In this document: piece by piece, positions 7,035-11,744 of the stretch
How positions within the stretch are numbered: the stretch's first letter is position 1
Layout of the letters: each line of letters begins with the position of its first letter
Assembly: GCA_016213455.1 (NCBI GenBank)
Contig: JACRAG010000128.1
Coordinates: forward strand, 1 to 11,744
Length of the DNA stretch: 11,744 nucleotides
Reading direction: 5' to 3'
Source: Anaerolineae bacterium
GTDB lineage: Bacteria > Chloroflexota > Anaerolineae > Anaerolineales > Anaerolineaceae
The notes under the pieces: model-generated
What the model saw: the letters and a program-made list of their open reading frames with translations, nothing else
Databases searched by the model: none
What the model was told of the DNA's origin: nothing
Made by a program: the position numbers and the translations under genes

Positions 7035-7043
7035 TGCTATACT
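7035..7043 (+). promoter_or_regulatory. Extended -10 promoter of the DUF1905 gene (leaderless)
   Basis: TGCTATACT fits an extended -10 (TGnTATAAT type). Only six bases (TACCCC) separate it from the ATG at 7050, so the predicted transcription start coincides with the A of the start codon, and there is no room for a ribosome site. It faces away from the lipoprotein promoter about 50 bases to the left. Confidence 0.6.
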
Positions 7044-7049
7044 TACCCC

Positions 7050-7343
7050 ATGAACTTCACCTTTGAGGGCGAAATATTCTACTGGCGTGGCCCGGCTCCC
7101 TACCTGTTCGTCGCCGTTCCGGACGAGCCGAGCCAGGAGATCAAAGCCGTCGCCGCCGTGGTCAGCTACGGTTGGGGCGTCATCCCCGTGCGCGTGCGTA
7201 TTGGGCGCACCGAGTGGAAGACCTCGCTGTTCCCCAAGCAGGGGCGCTACCTGGTGCCCATCCGGGTCAGCGTGCAGGAGGCTGAAGCCATTGGCGTGGG
7301 CGACGAGGTGGAGATCCATCTCGAGGTGACCCGGGGGCGTTGA
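7050..7343 (+). CDS. DUF1905-family small protein
   Basis: The 97-residue protein matches the DUF1905 plan from end to end: F-E-G-E-I-F-Y-W-R-G start, FVAVPDEPSQEI, a G-V-I-P-V-R-V-R-I-G strand pair, EWKTSLFPKQGRYLVPI, then VQEAEAIGVGDEVEIHLEV. The family is a small beta-barrel of unknown biochemical role. The ATG at 7050 is chosen over a longer open frame because the extension crosses the divergent promoter region and an extended -10 ends 6 bases before the ATG. Base use matches the GC-rich left part, so it is probably the last native gene before the accessory block. Its stop lies inside the loop of the S1 hairpin. Confidence 0.85.
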   Translation: MNFTFEGEIFYWRGPAPYLFVAVPDEPSQEIKAVAAVVSYGWGVIPVRVRIGRTEWKTSLFPKQGRYLVPIRVSVQEAEAIGVGDEVEIHLEVTRGR

Positions 7344-7393
7344 AAATCGCCCCCGCCCGCGTTTACTCGCCGGATGGACCGGATTTAAAATGG
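7313..7393 (+). repeat. Intergenic unit S1: gene 3' end, hairpin, promoter-like box
   Basis: S1 spans the last codons of the DUF1905 gene and what follows. GGGGGCG (7333-7339) and CGCCCCC (7348-7354) form a perfect 7-bp hairpin whose 8-base loop contains the TGA stop. It is followed by GCGTTTACT (7359-7367), readable as -35 TTTACT, and after 18 bases TAAAAT (7386-7391). The whole 81 bases align with S2 (8470-8549): 45 of 63 positions match without gaps from 7331 on, and GATCC..CTCGAGGT is shared before one indel. Confidence 0.7.
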
Positions 7394-7598
7394 TGAAGAG
7401 AAAATTACCAGGGCTTGCGTATGGGGGATAAAACGCGATTTAATGGTATTGGATATATGGTTGACCGGCCAATTATTCACACCTGCCGGGGTAGGAATAC
7501 GGAAAATTTCGACGTATGATGAGGCTGAATCGTTAATGGTTGGGCGATGACTTTGCAACGGATTTGACCTCTGACACAACCGAAACTCGAGGTGTTGC
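7394..7598 (+). other. AT-rich leader before the CPBP gene, no gene seen
   Basis: These 205 bases separate the S1 promoter-like box from the ATG at 7599. No frame with a ribosome site and recognisable product is present, apart from a 13-codon frame opening at 7390. Base composition switches from G/C-rich to A/T-rich here. If S1 drives the CPBP gene, the leader would be about 200 bases, unusually long compared with S2. Confidence 0.4.
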
Positions 7599-8399
7599 AT
7601 GGAAGCGTTACGCCAATTAGCAACCAATCTTCCGATCGTTTTTGGATTGCTTACAACGATCGCCGTTTTTGTCTTCTCAATCGTTTCGTTCGTGCTGGGT
7701 ATGGCTTTGCCCGCTGGCAGCTACAAACCATACATCGGCCAGATACTGGGAAGGCTGCTGACAACCCTGCTCTTCGTTTTCATTCTTTCACGCTTTGGCT
7801 GGTTATCAGCGGTCGGGTTTACCCGGTTTGCTGAATGGCAATCATGGTTGCCGATCCTCCTGTTGTTGGTTTATACCATGGTTGCAGCCGTCTATGCCTT
7901 TTTCGGTGACTTTAAATTGGAACTCTCAAAGCCTAAACTGGTTGGTGTGGTGGCTTTGGATCAAATGACCATCGGCTTGTTGGAGGAAATCGCGTATCGC
8001 GGGATCATCCTGTATACCTTTGTTCGGATTTGGGGAGACTCAAATTGGGGTTTGGTGGGGAGCGTCCTGCTCTCCGCTGCGCTTTTTGGTGCATCGCATC
8101 TGGTATGGGTGCTATTTGGAAAACCGCCGCTTCAAAGTATGTTGATGAGTCTGAGTGCTTTCGAAGCAGGCATATACTACGCAGTCTTTGTGCTGGCAAG
8201 TGGGAGTATTTGGCCTGCGGTTCTCTTTCATGGGTTGGTGAATGCGGTGGTGAATGTCAAGTTGATTGATCAACCCGATTACAAAGAGACGGTATCGTCA
8301 GGCGTACGAATGGCTCTGCTGGGTATTCCCGTGGTTGCGTATGGCGTGTATCTTCTTTGGAACATGCCTCCACTTGCTACAATTCCGAATGTCCCATAA
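7599..8399 (+). CDS. CPBP-family intramembrane metalloprotease (Abi/CAAX-like)
   Basis: The 266-residue polytopic membrane protein has about seven hydrophobic segments. The three CPBP motifs appear in order: EEIAYRG (E129, E130, R134), LFGASH (F163, H167) and HGLVNA (H211, N215). These supply the glutamate and histidines of this intramembrane protease family (Rce1-like). Substrates of bacterial members are mostly unknown; proposed roles include bacteriocin self-immunity and peptide maturation. GAGGT sits 5 bases before the ATG. It stands alone between S1 and S2 and is much richer in A/T than the genes to the left, which suggests acquisition. No toxin or bacteriocin precursor is recognisable beside it. 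Confidence 0.88.
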   Translation: MEALRQLATNLPIVFGLLTTIAVFVFSIVSFVLGMALPAGSYKPYIGQILGRLLTTLLFVFILSRFGWLSAVGFTRFAEWQSWLPILLLLVYTMVAAVYAFFGDFKLELSKPKLVGVVALDQMTIGLLEEIAYRGIILYTFVRIWGDSNWGLVGSVLLSAALFGASHLVWVLFGKPPLQSMLMSLSAFEAGIYYAVFVLASGSIWPAVLFHGLVNAVVNVKLIDQPDYKETVSSGVRMALLGIPVVAYGVYLLWNMPPLATIPNVP

Positions 8400-8469
8400 G
8401 AAATGAGCAGAATGCAGGCAACACTAGACGCTGGGGAGTGCGATCCCACAGTATTCCCACCCGTGAAGT

Positions 8470-8549
8470 GATCCGGCTCGAGGTAGCCGGAGGCGTAAAA
8501 TATTGCCCCCGTCCGCGTTGGCCTGCCAGGTGGGTCGGGTCTATACTGG
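8470..8549 (+). repeat. Intergenic unit S2, second copy of S1
   Basis: S2 repeats S1 with about 70 % identity, including a diverged copy of the DUF1905 3' coding end: in one frame it reads VIRLEVAGG where the gene reads VEIHLEVTRG. The hairpin remains with one A-C mismatch (8489-8494 with 8505-8510). The box GCGTTGGCC (8515-8523) gives -35 TTGGCC and, after 18 bases, -10 TATACT (8542-8547), the best promoter of the set. Transcription would start near 8554, 18 bases before the next gene's ATG. A 6-bp hairpin, CCGGCT/AGCCGG (8473-8490), also overlaps the unit. Confidence 0.7.
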
Positions 8550-8571
8550 GATGAGATGATAGGGTATTTGT

Positions 8572-9039
8572 ATGCAGGCTAAAAAAGAGAATCAGCAAGC
8601 ACCTGTTTGCCCGTCTTGTGGTCAGCCTGTGAAACCAGGCCTGTTACAATTTAAGCTGAACGGCAAAGCCAAAATACTGGTGTTTGTGTTCTTACTTGGG
8701 TACATCACCTTGAGCATATTCCTGCTGCTTCTGAGTGTGCCGCCTGAGTTGAGAAGGGGATGCGGCGGCTTTGATCGGCGCTGGGCGATCCCTTTCACCA
8801 CGCCCAATCCAGAGCGATGCCGTGATACCCAGTTTGATATCATGATGAAGCCGCTGTATCAGGCGCCGGCTTTTCAGGTGTTTGTGGGAAGCGGAGTAGC
8901 TGTTGCTGTTCTTCTTTTCTATTGGGATGGGTTGCAAATGATGTATCAAAATTGGCAAACCAGGCGAGGACCACAAAACCAAAGGCGTGAGAAAATTTAC
9001 CGGTATGCGTGTCGTCGTTGCGGAAAACAATGGGATTGA
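8572..9039 (+). CDS. Two-TM protein with a CxxC at each end (possible split zinc ribbon)
   Basis: I do not recognise a family for this 155-residue protein. It begins with a zinc-ribbon knuckle CPSCGQP (C13, C16), has hydrophobic segments at about 34-55 and 102-118, and ends with a second knuckle YACRRCGKQWD (C147, C150). With two membrane passes both ends lie on the same side, so the two CxxC pairs could build one four-cysteine zinc site. The loop between the passes holds C64 and C83, which could form a disulfide outside. ATAGGG lies 7 bases before the ATG and the S2 promoter 25-30 bases upstream. A role in membrane sensing or assembly is possible but unproven. Confidence 0.7.
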   Translation: MQAKKENQQAPVCPSCGQPVKPGLLQFKLNGKAKILVFVFLLGYITLSIFLLLLSVPPELRRGCGGFDRRWAIPFTTPNPERCRDTQFDIMMKPLYQAPAFQVFVGSGVAVAVLLFYWDGLQMMYQNWQTRRGPQNQRREKIYRYACRRCGKQWD

Positions 9040-9088
9040 CGCAGGAAACAACCGTTGAACCGCACTTTGGATCAGAGCACTTTGTTTG

Positions 9089-9192
9089 ATTCAACGCCGC
9101 GTGCACGCGTTGACTCACCGGACGGGCCTGTTTAAAGGAAAGCGCTGCCTCGCGGCAATATTGCCGATGATGGTGAGCCGGCAGAAGGATTG
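9089..9192 (+). repeat. Intergenic unit S3 with an 86-bp segment repeated at S4
   Basis: TCAACGC (9091-9097) and GCGTTGA (9107-9113) form a perfect 7-bp hairpin overlapping the box GCGTTGACT (9107-9115). -35 TTGACT is followed after 17 bases by TAAAGG (9133-9138), or at 15 bases by TTTAAA. The segment 9107-9192 recurs at 10139-10225 with five substitutions and one inserted base, all in its first third; the final 56 bases (9137-9192) are identical. That part contains the palindrome GGCAATATTGCC. It ends 24 bases before the hydrolase ATG. Confidence 0.75.
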
Positions 9193-9216
9193 CGTAAAAA
9201 GATTGTAGGATAACTT

Positions 9217-10095
9217 ATGGAATTGTTTCATCCTTTCCGGTCTGAGTTAGCCAAAAAAGAATATTTAACATTCTATGACCAACGAGCATTGGGCTGGAAT
9301 GTGCCATCAGAAACAAAAATGGTTGACACTTCTTTTGGTCAAACCTTTGTGCGGATTAGCGGTCTGAATAACACTTCTCCACTTGTTCTATTGCCAGCCA
9401 GTGTCTTCAATTCGTTGATGTGGATTCCGAACATAGCGGACTTATCCCAAAAATATCGAACCTATGCCATTGATAATATTTACGATTGTGGTCGCAGTAT
9501 TTACACACAAACACTTTCAAGCCCGGAAGATCTGGTGGGCTGGTTAGATGAATTGTTTACCGCACTAGAACTTGATGACAGAATTAATTTGATGGGACTT
9601 TCATACGGTAGTTGGCTGGCTCACCAATACGCTCTTCGATTCCCAAAAAGGTTGAGAAAATTAGTGCTTTTGGCACACCCCACGATAGTCCCGATGAATC
9701 CGACCTTTATACTTCGCCTTATGTTATCCTTTGTCTCCCCTCGCTTTTTCAGGAATTTCGTCTATTGGCTATTTCTGGACACAGCTAGATATGAGCATTC
9801 CAAAAGTGTGGTTGAAAGTGTTTATGAAGACATGCGACTTGCAGGAAAGTGCTTTAAGCCAAAGGCGATTATCAATCCAACGGCAATAAAAGATAGTGAG
9901 ATAAGCAACTTTCAACTCCCCACATTATTTTTAGTGGGCGAAAACGAAAAAACTTTCTCGCCACAGAAAGCCATTCAACGTTTAAACAAAATTGCGCCTC
10001 AAATTAAGACAAAAATGATTCCGCAGGCAGGTCACGATCTTAATTTTGCACAGGCAAACCTGGTCAACCGTGAGGTGCTTGAATTCCTGGAATGA
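9217..10095 (+). CDS. Alpha/beta-hydrolase fold protein
   Basis: The 292-residue protein has the ordered landmarks of the fold: oxyanion-hole strand LVLLPAS (56-62), YAIDNIYDCGRS (83-94), nucleophile elbow GLSYGS with S129, a cap region at about 155-230 rich in Phe and Leu, the acid strand TLFLVGENEKTFSP (236-249) and AGHDLNF with H273. At the usual catalytic Asp position it has Glu (E244, or E242), a permitted but less common acid. The substrate cannot be told; esterase or lyase-like activity on small molecules fits. AGGA lies 6 bases before the ATG. Codon use is strongly A/T-rich (AAA, AAT, ATT), the most foreign-looking gene of the window. S3 lies before it and S4 after it. Confidence 0.88.
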   Translation: MELFHPFRSELAKKEYLTFYDQRALGWNVPSETKMVDTSFGQTFVRISGLNNTSPLVLLPASVFNSLMWIPNIADLSQKYRTYAIDNIYDCGRSIYTQTLSSPEDLVGWLDELFTALELDDRINLMGLSYGSWLAHQYALRFPKRLRKLVLLAHPTIVPMNPTFILRLMLSFVSPRFFRNFVYWLFLDTARYEHSKSVVESVYEDMRLAGKCFKPKAIINPTAIKDSEISNFQLPTLFLVGENEKTFSPQKAIQRLNKIAPQIKTKMIPQAGHDLNFAQANLVNREVLEFLE

Positions 10096-10103
10096 TCAGG
10101 TTT

Positions 10104-10225
10104 GCAAAATGCACCCAGCACCGGTTGCATTGGACTTTGCGTTGACCTGCCGGACGGGGCTGCTTAAAAGGAAAGCGCTGCCTCGCGGCAATATTGCCGA
10201 TGATGGTGAGCCGGCAGAAGGATTG
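10104..10225 (+). repeat. Intergenic unit S4
   Basis: GCAAAATGCA (10104-10113) pairs with TGCAT (10126-10130) and TTTGC (10136-10140), an interrupted hairpin. The box GCGTTGACC (10139-10147) follows, then after 17 bases TAAAAG (10165-10170), then the block identical with S3 (10170-10225). The segment 10111-10140 also resembles 11614-11643 (23 of 30 positions), so the piece just after a stop codon recurs at the end of the methyltransferase gene. Confidence 0.7.
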
Positions 10226-10281
10226 TGGGGCGCTTGAACCTGGATGAAACGACGTTCAACTCGCAAGACCCGTCCATTGTG
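10226..10281 (+). other. Short spacer between S4 and the tandem promoter repeat
   Basis: These 56 bases hold no recognisable gene or motif. Confidence 0.4.
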
Positions 10282-10351
10282 AAAATGATGGCTGCTCCGG
10301 CAGTTGACTATAATGAAGGCTCATAAGATTGCAAACGTCATAAACCGATGA

Positions 10352-10372
10352 AACGGGTACTATGTACCCGTT
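10352..10372 (+). promoter_or_regulatory. Hairpin at the end of the first leader copy
   Basis: AACGGGTAC (10352-10360) and GTACCCGTT (10364-10372) form a perfect 9-bp stem with a TAT loop, followed by CAATATAAAAATG. It would end or stall transcripts from the first promoter copy, or pair with the GGGTAC of the second copy. The tail is not a clean T-run, so terminator activity is uncertain. Confidence 0.5.
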
Positions 10373-10406
10373 CAATATAAAAATGATGGCTGCTCCGGCA
10401 ATTGAC

Positions 10407-10412
10407 TATAAT
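10407..10412 (+). promoter_or_regulatory. -10 element (TATAAT) for the VOC/methyltransferase pair
   Basis: A consensus TATAAT in the second leader copy (twin at 10309-10314). The -35 region at 17 bases (TGATGG) is poor, so an activator or another sigma factor may be needed. The leader to the ATG at 10472 would be about 53 bases. Confidence 0.5.
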
Positions 10413-10471
10413 GAAGGCTCATAAGATTGCAAACGTCAGAAACCGATGAAACGGGTACAAAGGAGAAAACA

Positions 10472-10870
10472 ATGACTCTGGGCGCGACTTTGTATGTTAA
10501 AAACAGTGTCGAGGCGGTTGAATTCTATCTCGATGCCTTTCATATGACACTGGGCTACAACGTGAAAAACAGTGACGGTTCATTCCTTCACGCAGAACTG
10601 ATGAAGGGAGACGTAACCGGCTTTGCGGTTAGCGAAAATCAGGATGAAGAGATCGTTCGATTGATGTTAGCGGCGAAACAACCGACCATGAGCCTCGGCA
10701 TTAATCTCGACAACAACGATGAGCTCCAATATGCGTATCAAACGCTCATCGAGGGCGGGCACATTTTGAGGGAACTGGGTTCGCTACCCTGGAGCCCATC
10801 TTCCGCTGATGTTGTCGACAAGTATGGCGTGTGTTGGTATATCTATGTTTCACAGCATCGACCAGACTGA
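10472..10870 (+). CDS. VOC-superfamily (glyoxalase/PhnB-like) protein
   Basis: The 132-residue protein has the PhnB-type VOC layout: a first module beginning TLYVKNSVEAVEFYLDAFHM, a GSFLHAELMKGD strand, and a second module SLGINLDNNDELQYAYQTLIEGGHILREL ending WSPSSADVVDKYGVCWYI, where PhnB-like proteins have DxFGxxW. VOC members bind metal and act as lyases, dioxygenases or drug-binding proteins; the residues here do not settle which. The ATG at 10472 is chosen over an earlier TTG because AAAGGAGA precedes it at a good distance. A short upstream frame starting at 10447 ends with a TGA overlapping this ATG. The methyltransferase gene follows after 21 bases, so the two form an operon. Confidence 0.85.
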   Translation: MTLGATLYVKNSVEAVEFYLDAFHMTLGYNVKNSDGSFLHAELMKGDVTGFAVSENQDEEIVRLMLAAKQPTMSLGINLDNNDELQYAYQTLIEGGHILRELGSLPWSPSSADVVDKYGVCWYIYVSQHRPD

Positions 10871-10891
10871 ACCGCGAAGTTGGAAAATCTT

Positions 10892-11605
10892 ATGTTCGCT
10901 CGATCAGCCAACTATTACGACGTCATCTACGAGACAATGGGCAAAAACTATGAACTCGAATCCAGTCGCCTTTTGTCTTTCGTAAAAAAATATGGAAGTG
11001 GTTCCTGCAAAACCCTGCTCGATGTTGCTTGCGGGACGGGCGAACACCTGAAATATCTCCAAAAGGATTTTTCGGTTGAAGGGCTTGACCTCGACCAGGA
11101 AATTCTAAAGATCGTTGCGCAAAAACTACCCCATATTCCGGTCCACCACGCCAATATGCTTGATTTCACTTTGGCGCGCAAATATGATGTGGTTGCTTGC
11201 CTGTTCAGTTCAATCGGCTATGCCGTTACCAGGGAAAACCTCTTCCTGGCGATACGAAACATGCAAAAGCACACCTCCGCAGGCGGCTTATTATTCGTGG
11301 AGCCCTGGCTCAGTCCAGAGCAATTTTTTCCAGGCACCGTACATGCCGTGTTCGTCAATCAACCAAACCTAAAAATAGCGCGGATGAATGTGAGCGAAGT
11401 AATAGACTCCAGGATATCCGTGTTAAATTTTCAATATTTGGTTGCTACACCAGACGGCGTTCAGCACTTTTCTGAACGTCATGAATTGGGATTATTCACC
11501 CGGGAAGAATATTTGTCGGCTTTTCGAGAATGCGGGATGAAAGTATTGGTGGATGAAGAAGGCCTGGATGGACGCGGGCTTTATATCGGCATCAACCCTT
11601 CTTGA
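10892..11605 (+). CDS. Class I SAM methyltransferase, DesVI/TylM1-like (aminosugar N-dimethyltransferase family)
   Basis: The 237-residue protein has SAM motif I LLDVACGTGEH (42-52), the acidic strand end GLDLD (64-68), ANMLDF (87-92) and YDVVACLFSSIGY (98-110). The later segments LLFVEPWLSPEQF, VQHFSERHELGLFTREEY and GLDGRGLYIG follow the order I know from dTDP-3-amino-sugar N,N-dimethyltransferases such as DesVI, so an N-methyl transfer to a small amine substrate is the best guess. No sugar pathway genes are visible here, so the real substrate could differ. The ATG at 10892 (GGA 8 bases before) is preferred over a TTG at 10880, and gives the N-terminus MFARSANYYD. It ends just before the box resembling the S4 piece. 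Confidence 0.85.
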   Translation: MFARSANYYDVIYETMGKNYELESSRLLSFVKKYGSGSCKTLLDVACGTGEHLKYLQKDFSVEGLDLDQEILKIVAQKLPHIPVHHANMLDFTLARKYDVVACLFSSIGYAVTRENLFLAIRNMQKHTSAGGLLFVEPWLSPEQFFPGTVHAVFVNQPNLKIARMNVSEVIDSRISVLNFQYLVATPDGVQHFSERHELGLFTREEYLSAFRECGMKVLVDEEGLDGRGLYIGINPS

Positions 11606-11744
11606 CCATAACCGCACCCAACACCGCGCGCAGCGGACATTGCCCCGCTACGCAGGGATTGTAAACCGTTAGGGGCTCGGTCTATTCCAGAATAGCAAAA
11701 AGTGCAATATGATGAAATGAGTTTCGAAGCAACATCACGATGAT
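11606..11744 (+). other. Non-coding end of window with an S4-like box
   Basis: The segment 11614-11643 matches 10111-10140 at 23 of 30 positions and starts 9 bases after the methyltransferase stop. AGCGG (11632-11636) and CCGCT (11645-11649) can pair. Further on is CCGTTAGGGGC and a short CTATT/AATAG palindrome. No S1-S4 type GCGTTGAC box is present. Any gene beginning here is cut off, and I see no convincing start before the edge. Confidence 0.4.

Larger units (their letters stand above)
10282..10458 (+). repeat. Tandem duplication of a 79-bp promoter/leader unit
   Basis: The segments 10282-10360 and 10380-10458 are the same 79 bases with two differences (G/A at 10303 versus 10401, T/G at 10341 versus 10439), a 98-base period. 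Each contains TTGACTATAATGAAGG and ends GAAACGGGTAC. The first copy then runs into TATGTACCCGTT, while the second runs into AAAGGAGAAAACAATG, the ribosome site and start of the VOC gene. So only the second copy is joined to a gene. Confidence 0.9.

Noticed and set aside
7385..7627. Minus-strand 80-codon frame in the CPBP leader
   Set aside because: It overlaps the CPBP start and the S1 box and has no domain or ribosome site.
8357..8554. 65-codon plus-strand frame overlapping the CPBP end and S2
   Set aside because: It has no ribosome site and overlaps the CPBP gene and the S2 promoter; its DUF1905-like tail is explained by the repeat.
7359..10147. Classical integron attC sites at the S boxes
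   Set aside because: The boxes read GTT(G/T)(A/G)C(C/T), not GTTRRRY. Hairpin arms are only 7-10 bp and the two-part R/L arm plan is not seen. No integrase is in the window. I keep only the weaker claim of a cassette-like array.
10061..10147. GGTCAAC in the hydrolase 3' end and GTTGACC in S4 as attC outer arms
   Set aside because: The outer 7 bases are complementary, but the bases inside them (after one, before the other) are not, so no attC fold forms; probably chance.
10046..10237. 63-codon frame through S4
   Set aside because: It starts inside the hydrolase gene in another frame and has no ribosome site; the HemD-like tail is treated as part of the repeat.
10282..10458. CRISPR-like repeat pair
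   Set aside because: Two 79-bp units with a 19-base spacer are too long and too few for a CRISPR array, and the second copy is plainly the leader of the VOC gene.

Overview
The window looks like a chromosomal segment of a GC-rich bacterium. Chloroflexota of the Anaerolineae type is my best guess. The clues are a separate nitrilase-type glutaminase subunit beside an ammonia-dependent NAD synthetase, a Thr/Pro-rich linker (TPTPTP) after the lipobox of a LysM lipoprotein, and an operon style full of GTG/TTG starts and 1-5 bp junctions. The assignment rests on gene style, not on any search.

Left part (1-6970), all on the minus strand, ordinary housekeeping genes with G/C-rich third codon positions. 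Read in transcription order: a secreted LysM lipoprotein with a cysteine-hydrolase-like core (5525-6970); rplS (4962-5309) with its own promoter and a 20-bp-stem terminator; a roughly 780-bp non-coding stretch holding several palindromic dispersed repeats; then a tight run of an Lgt-like membrane protein (TTG start), the glutaminase partner of NAD synthetase, nadE (GTG start), a membrane-anchored rhodanese and a Cys/Met-metabolism PLP enzyme cut by the window edge. The glutaminase and nadE together would make glutamine-dependent NAD+ synthase. The rhodanese and the PLP enzyme are a sulfur-handling pair.

Middle (6971-7343): a short divergent promoter region, then a DUF1905 gene on the plus strand whose start codon lies 6 bases after an extended -10, so its mRNA is probably leaderless.

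Right part (7344-11744), all plus strand and clearly richer in A/T: a CPBP-family membrane protease, a two-TM protein with one CxxC at each end, an alpha/beta hydrolase, a PhnB-like VOC protein and a sugar N-methyltransferase-like (DesVI/TylM1-like) protein. Gene borders here carry related intergenic units (S1-S4) in the same orientation: a hairpin, then a GCGTT(G/T)(A/G)C box readable as a -35, then a -10-like hexamer 17-18 bases on. S2 also repeats the 3' end of the DUF1905 gene. S3 and S4 share an identical block of at least 56 bp. A separate 79-bp promoter/leader unit is tandemly duplicated in front of the VOC gene. The region behaves like a stack of co-oriented gene modules added next to the DUF1905 gene, each bounded by direct repeats. 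I see no recombinase, and the repeat box does not meet the strict integron attC consensus, so the mechanism is open.
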